A stretch of 64,000 nt of DNA, from the NCBI GenBank assembly GCA_023128035.1, contig JAGMES010000008.1, positions 1 through 64,000 on the forward strand, read 5' to 3'. Within the stretch, counting starts at the first letter, position 1; every line of letters begins with the position of its first letter. Of this stretch, positions 36,511 to 46,023 are shown one piece after another. Under the pieces are notes generated by a model. That model was not told where the DNA came from and searched no databases. It saw only the letters and a program-made list of their open reading frames with translations. The translations under genes were made by a program, and so were the position numbers. Source of the stretch: Halanaerobiales bacterium (GTDB lineage Bacteria; Bacillota_F; Halanaerobiia; DY22613).

Positions 36511-36540
36511 GCAGGAATTTTCAGAGTTATGACTAAATTA
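36511..36540 (+). promoter_or_regulatory. Sigma-H-like promoter of spoVS
   Basis: GCAGGAATT (36511-36519) matches RNAGGAWWW exactly. After 12 bases ACTAAATTA (36532-36540) matches RNNGAATWW with one mismatch. spoVS is a known sigma-H gene in Bacillus subtilis. Confidence 0.7.
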
Positions 36541-36594
36541 ATATATACATAAGAAGTAGGAATATTTAACAAAATGAGGAGGTATTTAACTAGC

Positions 36595-36855
36595 ATGGAT
36601 GTATTAAAAGTCTCATCAAAATCAAGTCCTAATGCAGTTGCTGGAGCTTTAGCAGGCGTTTTAAGAGAACGTGGAAGTGCTGAACTTCAGGCAATTGGAG
36701 CAGGTGCTTTAAATCAAGGAGTTAAGGCAGTTGCGATTGCAAGAGGTTTCGTAGCACCTAGTGGTATTGATCTAATTTGTATTCCTGCATTCACCGATAT
36801 CATGATTGATGGTGAAGAGCGTACTGCAATCAAATTGATTGTTGAGCCTAGATAA
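36595..36855 (+). CDS. spoVS: Stage V sporulation protein S
   Basis: 86 residues, almost the canonical length. MDVLKVSSKSSPNAVAGALA is the unmistakable Alba-like SpoVS opening, with ELQAIGAGALNQGVKAVAIARGFV and IKLIVEPR following. It acts in spore coat/septation control and is kept with rny-ymdB in many Firmicutes. The ATG at 36595 follows GAGGAGG; an upstream ATG in frame (36574) overlaps that site. Confidence 0.97.
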   Translation: MDVLKVSSKSSPNAVAGALAGVLRERGSAELQAIGAGALNQGVKAVAIARGFVAPSGIDLICIPAFTDIMIDGEERTAIKLIVEPR

Positions 36856-36866
36856 TCCAAAAAAAT

Positions 36867-36899
36867 CTGTCTGCTAATATTAGTAGACAGTTTTTTTTT
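36867..36899 (+). terminator. Terminator after spoVS
   Basis: CTGTCTGCTA-ATAT-TAGTAGACAG stem with one G-U pair, then nine T. Confidence 0.92.
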
Positions 36900-36988
36900 G
36901 AAGAAAATTTATAAAAAAAAAGGACTATTCTTAATAGGTATTGAATATATCAAATAAACTTAAATAGTACTTAAATAGAGGTGATTAA

Positions 36989-38374
36989 ATGCAGAAATTA
37001 TTGCGAGGAGGTACGCTTGTTACTGAAAGTGGTTTATTAAAAGGAGATCTTTTGATTGAAGGTGAAAAGATTGCACAGATTGCAGAAAATATTATTTTCG
37101 GCGAATTAGATTCAAGTTGTCAGATTATTGATGTAACAGATAAAATTATAATGCCAGGAATTATTGATGCACATACCCATTACCAACTCGAATCTCGGAA
37201 TAGTACAACGGCTGATGATTTTGCGAGTGGATCGATTAGTGCAGCATGTGGCGGAGTAACAACTTTTATTGACTACGCTGATCATTTCTTAGATTTTACT
37301 TTAGCTGAAGCGGCTAAAAAGCGAATAAATGAGGCTCTGGGTAAAACTGTAATAGATTTTGCATTACATCAATCGATTACTCATTTTGACGATAAAGTGA
37401 GTTTAGAGATGGCAGAGCTTAAGGAGATGGGGATTAATAGTATAAAGATATTTACTACATACCGCCGAGAAGGCTATATGATCCCAAATCATCAATGGGA
37501 ACAGGTCTTTCAACGCTTAAAAGAAGAAGAACTGCTTTTGACAGTACATGCAGAAGATGATGATTTGATTGTGCGACTAGAAGAGGAGTTTATTCAAAAT
37601 GGAACTCTTACACCTGAGATGCATCCACTGATTAGACCGGCAGAAGCTGAAGCAATTGCAGTCAGAAAAGTGGGTGAGTTATCTTTAAAAGTTGGAATTC
37701 CAGTTTATATTGCTCACCTTTCTTCTAAAGCTGGTTTTAACGTTTTAGAGAGTTTAAAAACTGAGGGAGTTATGATCTATGCAGAGACTACTCCTCATTA
37801 CCTTCTATTAGACGTCGAGAGACTCAAAGAGTGCGAAGCGCAGAAATATATAATGACACCACCGTTACGCAACAAAGACGATTTAAAGGCGCTTTGGGAG
37901 GGTTTGGTGAAAGAGGAGATACTGACAGTAGCTACTGATCATTGTTCTTTTACTTTAGAGCAAAAACTAAGAGATAATAACTGTTTAACTATTCTCCCTG
38001 GATTGCCGGGTTCTGAAACCTTATTGCCCTTGATTCATCATTATGGGGTTAGTGAGGGATTGTTTGATTATCCTCAATTAGCAAGAATTCTTTCGACAAA
38101 CCCTGCTAAAATATTTGGTATTTATCCAGAAAAAGGTAGTTTATTAATTGGAACAGATGCGGATCTGGTTATTTTAGACCCAGCTAAAGAGGTGACAATA
38201 AGCCATACTAATTTACACTCACATTCTGGATATTGCCCATATGAAGGGTTCAAAGTTAAGGGTTATCCAGTGATGACTTATTTACGAGGCCAACTAGTGG
38301 TGAAAGATGGAGAATTTATTGGTAAGGGCCAGGGGCAATTTGTTAAAGGTCAAAAGTCTAGTTTATATAACTAA
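36989..38374 (+). CDS. Dihydropyrimidinase/D-hydantoinase family amidohydrolase
   Basis: 461 residues. It opens the ring of dihydropyrimidines or 5-substituted hydantoins. Amidohydrolase landmarks are MPGIIDAHTHYQL (metal His pair), INSIKIFTTYRREG (carboxylated Lys), TVHAEDDDL, YIAHLSSKAG, ETTPHYLLLD and VATDHCSF (catalytic Asp). It heads a cluster with a three-subunit molybdenum hydroxylase and an M19 dipeptidase. This is reminiscent of the E. coli ygf/xdh purine-hydantoin region, so a role in anaerobic purine or hydantoin breakdown is likely. Allantoinase is an alternative. Confidence 0.88.
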   Translation: MQKLLRGGTLVTESGLLKGDLLIEGEKIAQIAENIIFGELDSSCQIIDVTDKIIMPGIIDAHTHYQLESRNSTTADDFASGSISAACGGVTTFIDYADHFLDFTLAEAAKKRINEALGKTVIDFALHQSITHFDDKVSLEMAELKEMGINSIKIFTTYRREGYMIPNHQWEQVFQRLKEEELLLTVHAEDDDLIVRLEEEFIQNGTLTPEMHPLIRPAEAEAIAVRKVGELSLKVGIPVYIAHLSSKAGFNVLESLKTEGVMIYAETTPHYLLLDVERLKECEAQKYIMTPPLRNKDDLKALWEGLVKEEILTVATDHCSFTLEQKLRDNNCLTILPGLPGSETLLPLIHHYGVSEGLFDYPQLARILSTNPAKIFGIYPEKGSLLIGTDADLVILDPAKEVTISHTNLHSHSGYCPYEGFKVKGYPVMTYLRGQLVVKDGEFIGKGQGQFVKGQKSSLYN

Positions 38375-38424
38375 ATAGGGTAGAAGTGTGAAGCGAATTA
38401 TTGCTAAAAAAGGAGGCGTAGAAT

Positions 38425-40731
38425 ATGTACAAATACATACGTCAGGCCGTTCCAAAAGTTGATTTAGTTGAAAAAGTTACTGGAAAGGCAAAGTATGGTG
38501 GTGATTTGAAGTTTCATGGTATGTTATATGCAAAGACTATCTATAGTCAGCATCCTCACGCTAGAATTATCAGTATTGATACATCAGAGGCAGAAAAAAT
38601 TCCTGGAGTGGTAGCAGTATTGACTGCTAAAGATATTCCAGGATTAAACACTCTTTTCGGAGGTTTTCATGTTTTTACCAATGATAAGGTAAGATATATC
38701 GGTGATGGAGTGGCGTTGGTTGTAGCAGAAGATTTAAGGACTGCTGAGAAAGCTCAAAAAGCTGTAACGGTTGAATATGAAGTCTTACCACCTATTCTAA
38801 CAATAGATGATGCTATGGCCGAGGGAGCACTAGCAATACATGATTATGCTCCTGATAATGTGGTAGCGAATAGTCTACATTGTTTAGTAAAGGGAGATGT
38901 CGAGACAGGATTTAACGAAGCAGATAAGATTTATGAACGAACTTATGAGACTCAATTTATTGAGCATGCTTATATTGAACCAGAAGCGATGGTCGCTGTT
39001 CCTAACTCATTTGAAAGATATATTACAATTTATGGATCAATTCAAAATCCATTTAATGTTCGAGGTGGTATAGCGGATGCTTTAGGTATGAATTTAGCAC
39101 AGGTACGGGTTGTTCAGAATACCATCGGTGGAACATTTGGTGGAAAAGATGAAAATTTAGCGTTTATAGGGGCTCGTGCTGCAATTGCCGCTCAGATTAC
39201 AGGTCGTCCTGTGAAGATAGTGTTGACACGGGAGGAATCCATCCTGGAAAGTCCAAAGCGTCACCCATACAGATTGAACTACAAAGTGGGTGTAAAAAAA
39301 GATGGAACGATTACAGCGATGGAGATAGTCGGAATTGGACAAGGCGGAGGTTATAATAAACATTCACAGTTTTGCAATTGGCGAGGAGCAATTCATGCTA
39401 CAGGTTGTTATAGGGTTCCAAATATTAATACAGAAATTTTTTCAGTATACACTAATACTATTTATGGCGGAGCTATGCGAGGATATTCTTCTCCACAGAC
39501 GATCTTTGGGCAGGAATCATTGATGGATGAAATTGCTGAAGATTTAGGTTTTGATCCTGTCGAGTTTCGGATGAAGAATGTTTTCAGTCCTGGTGATATA
39601 AATCAAAGTGGACAACTTTTAGGGCCAGACACTATGCCAGCCCCTCTTCCTGATATGATTCCTATGGTTATAGAAAAATCAGAATATTATAAAAAGAAAA
39701 AAGAATATACGAATCAAAATGAAAATTCTCCAATCAAGCGAGGAATTGGTCTTGCTGTAGCAATGCGTGGTGCTGGGCTTGGAGGAGAAGCATTAGATGC
39801 TACTGGCGCCATGGTAACTATTCAAGATGACGGAAGTGTAGTTATGCATAGTGGACTTACTGAGAATGGTCAAGGTTTAAAGACAGTACATTCTCAGATA
39901 GTTGCTGAAATTTTAGGAGTTAACCTAGAAAGAATAATTTATCCTAATGCAGATACTACAGTTGTTCCTGATGGTAAGCCAACAGTTGCTTCAAGGGGAA
40001 CGATGATTGGTGGCTTAGCATTTCAAATAGCTGCTGGTAAAGTTAAAGAAAAACTTATTAACGTAGCCCAAGAGATGATAAACTGTTCTTGTGAAGAGTT
40101 GGTAATAGAGAATGAAAAGATTTATTCAAAGAAAAATCCTGAAGTGAGTGTCAGTTATATAGATGCAGTAAAAAAAGCATATGGAATTGGAGTTATGCTT
40201 GCATCGTTAGATTGGTATTCTCCAGGAGTTGTTCCTTTAGACCATCATACTAATCAAGGTGAGCCTTTCCCAACTTATGCGTGGGGTGCAGTTGTAGCAG
40301 AAGTCGAAGTTGATACTGAGACTGGTAAAGTTGAAGTATTGCGGGTAATAGATGCTCACGATGTGGGAACAGCAGTAAATCCTGATACGGTTAAAGGTCA
40401 GATTTATGGTGGTATTGTGATGGGGCAAGGAATGGCCGTGTTAGAAGAAGTTGAAATTGAAGAGGGTTTTGTGAAGAGTAAGAACTTAGATGAGTTTTTA
40501 ATTCCAACTTCAATGGATATGCCTGAGATGGAAGTAGTGATTGTCGAAACAGATGATAAGTTTGGTCCATTTGGTGCTAAAAGTGTTGGTGAACCCGCAA
40601 CTGAGATTCCTGCTGCAGCAATTGTAAATGCGATCTATCATGCAACTGGTAAACGTATTCGCAATCTGCCATGTAATTTAGAGAGAGTATTACTAGGCCA
40701 CAAATTGACCAGAAAGGGGGCCGTAAAATGA
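38425..40731 (+). CDS. xdhA: Xanthine-dehydrogenase-family molybdopterin subunit
   Basis: 768 residues, close to E. coli XdhA in size. It starts with the ald_Xan_dh N-terminal domain (KVTGKAKYGGDL...YSQHPHARI). The molybdopterin domain has GGTFGGKDE, GAMRGYSSPQ, and near the C-terminus FGAKSVGEPATE with the catalytic Glu. It hydroxylates a purine-like or N-heterocyclic substrate at the molybdenum site. The next two genes overlap by four bases each, giving the classic large/medium/small set. Sequence alone does not fix the substrate (xanthine, nicotinate and similar). Confidence 0.92.
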   Translation: MYKYIRQAVPKVDLVEKVTGKAKYGGDLKFHGMLYAKTIYSQHPHARIISIDTSEAEKIPGVVAVLTAKDIPGLNTLFGGFHVFTNDKVRYIGDGVALVVAEDLRTAEKAQKAVTVEYEVLPPILTIDDAMAEGALAIHDYAPDNVVANSLHCLVKGDVETGFNEADKIYERTYETQFIEHAYIEPEAMVAVPNSFERYITIYGSIQNPFNVRGGIADALGMNLAQVRVVQNTIGGTFGGKDENLAFIGARAAIAAQITGRPVKIVLTREESILESPKRHPYRLNYKVGVKKDGTITAMEIVGIGQGGGYNKHSQFCNWRGAIHATGCYRVPNINTEIFSVYTNTIYGGAMRGYSSPQTIFGQESLMDEIAEDLGFDPVEFRMKNVFSPGDINQSGQLLGPDTMPAPLPDMIPMVIEKSEYYKKKKEYTNQNENSPIKRGIGLAVAMRGAGLGGEALDATGAMVTIQDDGSVVMHSGLTENGQGLKTVHSQIVAEILGVNLERIIYPNADTTVVPDGKPTVASRGTMIGGLAFQIAAGKVKEKLINVAQEMINCSCEELVIENEKIYSKKNPEVSVSYIDAVKKAYGIGVMLASLDWYSPGVVPLDHHTNQGEPFPTYAWGAVVAEVEVDTETGKVEVLRVIDAHDVGTAVNPDTVKGQIYGGIVMGQGMAVLEEVEIEEGFVKSKNLDEFLIPTSMDMPEMEVVIVETDDKFGPFGAKSVGEPATEIPAAAIVNAIYHATGKRIRNLPCNLERVLLGHKLTRKGAVK

Positions 40732-41597
40732 GAGAATTTAACTTTAAAAACCCAACTAGTGTTAGAGATGCTCTAAAACTTCTTGAAAATTATGGCTCAC
40801 AAGCTAAAGTTATTGCAGGTGGAACAGATTTACTAATCGCGTTAAGAAATGATGAAGGGCCTAAAGAACTAAAAGTGGTCATCAATATTGCAGATTTATC
40901 TGAATTAAATTATATAAAAGATGATGGTGAGTGGATTAGAATTGGGGCGAATACTACTCATACTCAAGTGAACGAATCAGAATTGATTCAAAATGAGATT
41001 CCTGCCTTAGCTAAAGCTGCAGGAATGGTAGGTGCTCCTCAGATTCGTAATCGTGGTACAATAGGTGGTAATGTGATGAATGCTTCACCTGCTGCTGATA
41101 CTGTACCTGTGTTAGTTGCATTGGATGCGATCTTAGCCTTTAAATCTACACAAGGTGAGAGAAAAATTCCGATTTCAAAGATTTATACTAAACCTTATAA
41201 AACTAATATTTTTCCTGAAGAGATATTGGTGGAAGTGGCTTTTAAAAAGTTACCTTCCACTGCAAGCTCTGCTTTTATAAAATTAGGACGTCGAAATGCA
41301 TTAGCAATTTCAAGAATGAATGTTGCAGTGATTTTGGATAGAGATTCTTCAGGTGTCATAACTGATATCAGAATAGCTCCTGGCTCAACGACTCCCACTC
41401 CTACACGGATTAAGGTTGCTGAAGAAATACTTTTAGGTAAAATTCCTACAGATACTTTGATTGATCAGGCTGGGGAAAAAGTTGCAGAAGAGATGATACG
41501 TGTTAGTGGTTATCGGTGGTCAACTGATTACAAAAAACCAGTTATTGATTCTTTAACAAGACGTGGTATTCATCAGGCATTGGAGGGAGAAAAATGA
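40728..41597 (+). CDS. xdhB: Xanthine-dehydrogenase-family FAD subunit
   Basis: 289 residues of the CO-dehydrogenase/XDH flavoprotein family. KVIAGGTDLLIALRN (FAD pyrophosphate), GAPQIRNRGTIGGNVMNASPAADT (FAD motif) and the C-terminal CO_deh_flav_C part are present. ATGA overlaps with both neighbours. It passes electrons from the Fe-S subunit to the acceptor. Confidence 0.93.
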   Translation: MREFNFKNPTSVRDALKLLENYGSQAKVIAGGTDLLIALRNDEGPKELKVVINIADLSELNYIKDDGEWIRIGANTTHTQVNESELIQNEIPALAKAAGMVGAPQIRNRGTIGGNVMNASPAADTVPVLVALDAILAFKSTQGERKIPISKIYTKPYKTNIFPEEILVEVAFKKLPSTASSAFIKLGRRNALAISRMNVAVILDRDSSGVITDIRIAPGSTTPTPTRIKVAEEILLGKIPTDTLIDQAGEKVAEEMIRVSGYRWSTDYKKPVIDSLTRRGIHQALEGEK

Positions 41598-42070
41598 ACA
41601 AAATTAAATTGAAACTGAATGTTAATGCTAAAGATTATGAAATTGAAGTTGATCCTAATTTTCGCCTTTTAGATCTTTTAAGGGAAGATTTAAATCTTAC
41701 TGGAACCAAAGAAGGCTGCGCTGTAGGCGAATGTGGCGCTTGTACTGTGATTATGAATGGGATGACGATTGAATCCTGTATGGTCTTAGCAGGACAGGCT
41801 GAGGGGGCTATAATCACCACAATTGAAGGTGTACAGGGTAAAGATGGAGAACTCCATCCTATTCAACAGGCATTTATTGATCATGGGGCAGTACAGTGTG
41901 GATTTTGCACTCCAGGGATGATTCTTAGTGCAAAAGCTTTGTTAGATAAAAATCCAGATCCTACGATTGAAGATATTAAAAAAGGAATTTCAGGGAATCT
42001 GTGTCGGTGTACAGGTTATCAACAGATTATAGATGCTGTTCTAGATGCTGCAAAGAGAATTAAAAAATAA
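41594..42070 (+). CDS. xdhC: Xanthine-dehydrogenase-family 2Fe-2S subunit
   Basis: 158 residues. The plant-type 2Fe-2S domain has CAVGECGACTVIMNG and ESCMV. The helical second cluster domain has CGFCTPGMILSAKALL and NLCRCTGYQQI. All eight ligand cysteines are present. It connects the molybdenum and FAD subunits. Confidence 0.95.
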   Translation: MNKIKLKLNVNAKDYEIEVDPNFRLLDLLREDLNLTGTKEGCAVGECGACTVIMNGMTIESCMVLAGQAEGAIITTIEGVQGKDGELHPIQQAFIDHGAVQCGFCTPGMILSAKALLDKNPDPTIEDIKKGISGNLCRCTGYQQIIDAVLDAAKRIKK

Positions 42071-42094
42071 TTTTTAGAACAGGAGGGGAATACT

Positions 42095-43069
42095 TTGAAA
42101 CAATCATTAAATAATTTTGCTAAATTTCATGATGAATTGTACATAATTAATGCTCATTTAGATTCCATCATGCCTGTTTTTGATGAAAATTATGATTATA
42201 CTAAAAAAAATACTATATGGCATAGTGATATTCCTAGAATTCGTCAAGGAGGGGTAGATTTATTAGTTTTTGCGGTTTATGCCTATAATGATACGTTTTC
42301 TGGTTTAGAGGAAAGAACTAATAGTATGATAAAAAGGATTAAAGAACTTGTTGCTTCTTCAAATGAGTTAGAGTTAATAACTAATTCAACTTTAATGGAA
42401 CAGGCAAAAAAAGATAAGAAAATCGGTATTGTAATAGGAATTGAAGGCGCTTATTCAATCAAAGCATTAGATGACATTCATGATTTATATCAAAAAGGTG
42501 TTCGTGTTATTGGGCTTACATGGAATCATGCCAATCTTTTAGCTGATGGAGTTGGAGTTCAGAATCCGAAAGGTGTGACTTCTTTGGGTGGAGAAGCTGT
42601 GGCGTTGATGAATGAGCTAGGGATTGTAGTCGATTTATCACATCTTGCTCCTCAAGGTTTTTGGGATGTGATGGAATTAACTAAATATCCTATAATTGCT
42701 TCACATTCAAATGCAAAAACCCTCTGTGGACATAAAAGAAACTTGACTGATGAGCAATTATTGGCGATTAAAGATAATGGAGGAGTGGTAGGAATATGTT
42801 ATGCCCCTACTTTCTTAAAAGATGATGGTAATGCTACTATTGATGATATATTTGAACATTTACTTTATATGAAAGATTTGATTGGGATTGATCATATAGG
42901 GCTGGGTACAGATTTTGATGGAATTAGGAGAACACCTATTGGAATGGAAGATATATCAAAGACTCCACTTATTGTAAAAGGATTACTTGAACGAGGATTC
43001 ACAGAAGAAGAGATTAGAAAAGTAATGGGGGAGAATTTTAAGAGAGTTTTTCAGAAAGTCATTGGGTAA
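42095..43069 (+). CDS. Membrane-dipeptidase-type metallopeptidase (M19 family)
   Basis: 324 residues of the renal dipeptidase/M19 fold. Metal-binding NAHLDS near residue 15, GIEGAY (bridging Glu), ASHSNAKTLCGHKRN (His pair) and GLGTDFDGI (Asp) are in order. No signal peptide is seen, so it is cytoplasmic despite the family name. TTG start behind AGGAGGGG, 24 bases after xdhC, so probably cotranscribed. In this setting it may hydrolyse a carbamoyl or dipeptide-like intermediate; that is inference. Confidence 0.85.
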   Translation: MKQSLNNFAKFHDELYIINAHLDSIMPVFDENYDYTKKNTIWHSDIPRIRQGGVDLLVFAVYAYNDTFSGLEERTNSMIKRIKELVASSNELELITNSTLMEQAKKDKKIGIVIGIEGAYSIKALDDIHDLYQKGVRVIGLTWNHANLLADGVGVQNPKGVTSLGGEAVALMNELGIVVDLSHLAPQGFWDVMELTKYPIIASHSNAKTLCGHKRNLTDEQLLAIKDNGGVVGICYAPTFLKDDGNATIDDIFEHLLYMKDLIGIDHIGLGTDFDGIRRTPIGMEDISKTPLIVKGLLERGFTEEEIRKVMGENFKRVFQKVIG

Positions 43070-43152
43070 GTTGATATAATCAAAAAAAAGAAGGAGGATT
43101 AACTTCCAACTTCTTTCCCATATAATCTATAAAGCCATGGTTATACTTTAAA

Positions 43153-43190
43153 TGAGAGGGTCTCAGATTATTGAGGCTCTCTCAGTTTTT
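43153..43190 (+). terminator. Terminator of the molybdenum hydroxylase cluster
   Basis: TGAGAGGGTCTC and GAGGCTCTCTCA form a 12-bp stem with two G-U pairs, followed by a T run. Confidence 0.82.
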
Positions 43191-43220
43191 TATATATTGA
43201 CTAGCTTTTTTTTCTTTGTA

Positions 43221-43229
43221 TGGTATAAT
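43221..43229 (+). promoter_or_regulatory. Extended -10 promoter before apbE
   Basis: TGGTATAAT gives a perfect -10 with extended TGn. TTGACT at 43197 is 21 bases upstream, too far for a normal -35. Confidence 0.5.
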
Positions 43230-43298
43230 AAAAATGAATTGAGCCTTAATGATAAAATGTTTATAAGATAAGCATCGGCATAATGGAGGGTGTAGAAT

Positions 43299-44333
43299 AT
43301 GAAGAGGAGAATTTTTATTGTTTTTGTCCTTATTATAGCATTATTTCTTTCGGCATGTGGAAATGAAACTTCAGAAGATGATCAATTTGATGTTCGTGAT
43401 AGCTTTATTATGGGAACGATAGTGACTGTTAAAGTTTATGGCTCTAACAGAAAAAATGTAGCTGTCATGGTACTTCAAGAGCTGAAAAGAATAGAAAATC
43501 TGATGAGTGTGAATATAAAAGACAGTGAAGTTAGCTTAATCAATGCAAATGCAGGTGTTAAACCTGTTAAAGTTAGTTTAGATACTTTTTTGGTGATAAA
43601 AAGAGCAGTTGAGTATTCTGAAAAGACCGAAGGGTTATTTGATCCAAGTATAGGCCCATTAGTACAACTTTGGGGAATTGGCAAATCCGACGAAAAAGTT
43701 CCAGATCAAGCTGAGTTAGAAAAAGTATTACCATTAGTTAATTATAAAAATATTATTTTAGATGAGAAAGAGAGTACAGTTTATTTAACTAAATCAGGGA
43801 TGATGATTGATGTCGGTGGTATTGCAAAAGGTTATGCTGCTGATAAGGCAATTGAGATATATAAAGATAATAAGGTAAAGAGTGCATTTATCAATATTGG
43901 TGGGAATGTGATGGTTCATGGAATCAAACCAGATAAAACTTTATGGAAAATTGGTATACAGGACCCAAGAGCTATACGTGATGAATTGATGGGAGTAATA
44001 AGTTTGGGTGATCAGGCAGTGGTCACTTCTGGTGACTATGAGCGTTATTTTATTGAAGATGGAGTAAGGTATCATCATATTTTAAACCCTAAAACAGGAC
44101 AACCAGCCAGAACAGGTTTAATGAGTGTCAGTCTTATAGGTAAGAGTTCTTTTGATGCAGATGCTCTCTCTACTTCAATTTACCTATTGGGTAGGGAAAA
44201 GGGATTGGTATTAGCTGAAAAGATGGGTTATGAAGTTATTATTGTTGATAGTGATAAGAATGTGACAATATCTGATGGGATTAAAGATAGATTTAAGATT
44301 ACGAATTTAAATTATAAGGAGATTTCTCAATGA
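43299..44333 (+). CDS. apbE: FAD:protein FMN transferase (ApbE), lipoprotein
   Basis: 344 residues. Signal peptide with lipobox LSAC (Cys20) anchors it outside the membrane. ApbE motifs are SFIMGTIVTVKVYG, IDVGGIAKGYAADKA (FAD/Mg binding) and SAFINIGGNVMVHG, then DAVTS-like VVTSGDYERYF and HHILNPKTGQPA. It attaches FMN covalently to Thr of Rnf/Nqr subunits. Two Rnf-linked type genes (NusG-II, Gx transporter) follow, though no rnf genes are in the window. Confidence 0.93.
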   Translation: MKRRIFIVFVLIIALFLSACGNETSEDDQFDVRDSFIMGTIVTVKVYGSNRKNVAVMVLQELKRIENLMSVNIKDSEVSLINANAGVKPVKVSLDTFLVIKRAVEYSEKTEGLFDPSIGPLVQLWGIGKSDEKVPDQAELEKVLPLVNYKNIILDEKESTVYLTKSGMMIDVGGIAKGYAADKAIEIYKDNKVKSAFINIGGNVMVHGIKPDKTLWKIGIQDPRAIRDELMGVISLGDQAVVTSGDYERYFIEDGVRYHHILNPKTGQPARTGLMSVSLIGKSSFDADALSTSIYLLGREKGLVLAEKMGYEVIIVDSDKNVTISDGIKDRFKITNLNYKEISQ

Positions 44334-44719
44334 ATCAGATGAAAATAGGTGACAAAATTTTAATTGTTGCTTTATTGATTCTTGCAATAGGTTTATTTTT
44401 CTATCAATTTAGTAAACCAGAAGGAGTTGGGAAACAAGTTGTTGTTGAGGTTAATGGAGAAATTATAAAAACGTTTTCTCTGCCCCAAGCAGAGCCGATT
44501 CAATACAAAGTGGAGATTGATGAGGATGATTATAACTTACTTGAGGTCGAAGGAAGTCGGGTTCGTGTGCTTGAAGCTACCTGTCAGGAGCAGGTTGATG
44601 TATTGCAAGGGTGGATAGATAAACCTGGGCAAGCTCTAATTTGTTTGCCTCATAAGTTGATAGTTAAGATTGAAGGGGAAGAAAATGTCGATGATGAAAT
44701 AGATGTACGAACTTTTTAG
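44330..44719 (+). CDS. NusG domain II-containing membrane protein
   Basis: 129 residues: one N-terminal membrane helix (KILIVALLILAIGLFFYQF), then a NusG-II-type beta domain (VVVEVNGEIIKTFSL...YNLLEVEGSRVRVLEATC...QALICLPHKLIVKIEG). It overlaps apbE by ATGA. Such proteins regularly travel with apbE and a Gx transporter in anaerobic Firmicutes; their function is not established. Confidence 0.85.
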   Translation: MNQMKIGDKILIVALLILAIGLFFYQFSKPEGVGKQVVVEVNGEIIKTFSLPQAEPIQYKVEIDEDDYNLLEVEGSRVRVLEATCQEQVDVLQGWIDKPGQALICLPHKLIVKIEGEENVDDEIDVRTF

Positions 44720-44737
44720 AAGAAAGGAATATAGTTG

Positions 44738-45253
44738 ATGTCCAGATATGCACATATAACTTTTATTGGTGTTTTAGTTGCGCTGGCTCTGGTTATGCAG
44801 TTGGTAGAAGGTATGATGCCTCTTCCATATATTGCTCCAGGTGTGAAGTTGGGGTTAGCAAATATTGTGTCATTAGTTGCCCTTGTATATTTTGGGTTTC
44901 GAAGTGCTTTACTTATCGTAGTACTTAGAACATTTATGGGAGCATTTTTAAGTGGAAGAATGTATGCTTTTTTATATAGTGGAACTGGTGCAATCTTTAG
45001 TATATTAATTATGAGTTATGTTTTTTGGCATTATAAAAAATATTTTAGTGTAATTGGGATTAGTATTTTGGGAGCAGTCGCCCATAACCTCGGGCAGATT
45101 ACTATGGCAAGTTTGTTGATCGATACAGTTAGCGTATTTTCATATTTACCTGTTTTGATTATTAGTGGAATTGTTACAGGTTATGTTATCGGGATAGTTG
45201 TTACTATGTTACAAAAAGTATTAGACCCTATTTTGGGAGTGTGGGATAGATGA
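44738..45253 (+). CDS. Gx transporter family protein (Hpre_diP_synt_I)
   Basis: 171 residues with five to six membrane segments. The signature MMPLPYIAPGVKLGLANIVSLVAL and the GAFLSG/SGTGAIFS glycine motifs identify the family once called heptaprenyl diphosphate synthase component I. The ATG at 44738 follows AAAGGA. It overlaps the polyprenyl synthase by four bases. Likely a small ECF-like membrane component; the transported substrate is unknown. Confidence 0.85.
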   Translation: MSRYAHITFIGVLVALALVMQLVEGMMPLPYIAPGVKLGLANIVSLVALVYFGFRSALLIVVLRTFMGAFLSGRMYAFLYSGTGAIFSILIMSYVFWHYKKYFSVIGISILGAVAHNLGQITMASLLIDTVSVFSYLPVLIISGIVTGYVIGIVVTMLQKVLDPILGVWDR

Positions 45254-45984
45254 AAGATTTGTGGGAACGTTATCCTTTTTTAAAAATAAATTTGGAAGAA
45301 TTTGAAAGTTATCTTAATAATTCATTAAAAGCTCGCCAACCATTGATTTCCAAAGCAGTTGTCGAATTGATCAAAGCAGGTGGGAAAAGACTTCGTCCTG
45401 CTCTGGTTTTTGCCTCAGCTTATTATGGAAAAACAACTGTAGATGTATTATCTGTTGCTGCATCTATTGAGATTATGCATATGGCTACTTTGGTTCATGA
45501 TGATATAATTGATGAAGCGAAATTGCATCGTGGAGTTCAAACCATTCAGCTTAAATATGGCAAAGATATTGCGGTTTTTACTGGAGATTATCTTTTTGCC
45601 CAGTCTTTTTTACTTTTATCAGGAGAAGCGAATACAGAAATGCTCCAGCGAGTTGCTAAGGGAGTCAAATTAATCTGTGAGGGTGAAGTTGATCAATATC
45701 AGAATCGATATAATTTAGATGTAAGTCTTTTAAAATATTTTAGACGTATTAGACGTAAAACTGCAATTTTATTTCAGGTGAGTTGTTTTTTTGGGGCATA
45801 TCAGGGTAAATTAAAGAAAAAGCAACAATATATTTTATCAAAATATGGAAAATATCTAGGAATGGCATTTCAAATTACTGATGATATTTTGGATGTATCT
45901 AGTAGTGAAGAGATTGCTGGAAAACCAGTAGGAAATGATTTTTTGGAAGAATTGCTAGACTATATAGTAAAACGAAATTATTAA
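45250..45984 (+). CDS. Polyprenyl diphosphate synthase with internal deletion
   Basis: 244 residues against the usual 320 or so. Both aspartate-rich motifs are present (LVHDDIIDEA and FQITDDILD), with GGKRLRPALV for IPP binding. After GKPVGNDF the sequence jumps straight to LEELLDYIVKRNY, which looks like the family's normal C-terminal end (YIxxRxY). About 75 residues that normally lie between are missing, in frame. Activity may be lost or altered. It would make the prenyl tail for a quinone, consistent with the UbiD and UbiA remnants that follow. Confidence 0.85.
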   Translation: MKDLWERYPFLKINLEEFESYLNNSLKARQPLISKAVVELIKAGGKRLRPALVFASAYYGKTTVDVLSVAASIEIMHMATLVHDDIIDEAKLHRGVQTIQLKYGKDIAVFTGDYLFAQSFLLLSGEANTEMLQRVAKGVKLICEGEVDQYQNRYNLDVSLLKYFRRIRRKTAILFQVSCFFGAYQGKLKKKQQYILSKYGKYLGMAFQITDDILDVSSSEEIAGKPVGNDFLEELLDYIVKRNY

Positions 45985-46023
45985 TAATCTGCAATCGCGA
46001 TAATCATGGAAGGAGTCTCAAAA

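Noticed and set aside
43197..43229. TTGACT as -35 of the apbE promoter
   Set aside because: Its distance of 21 bases from TATAAT is outside the normal range; only the extended -10 is kept.
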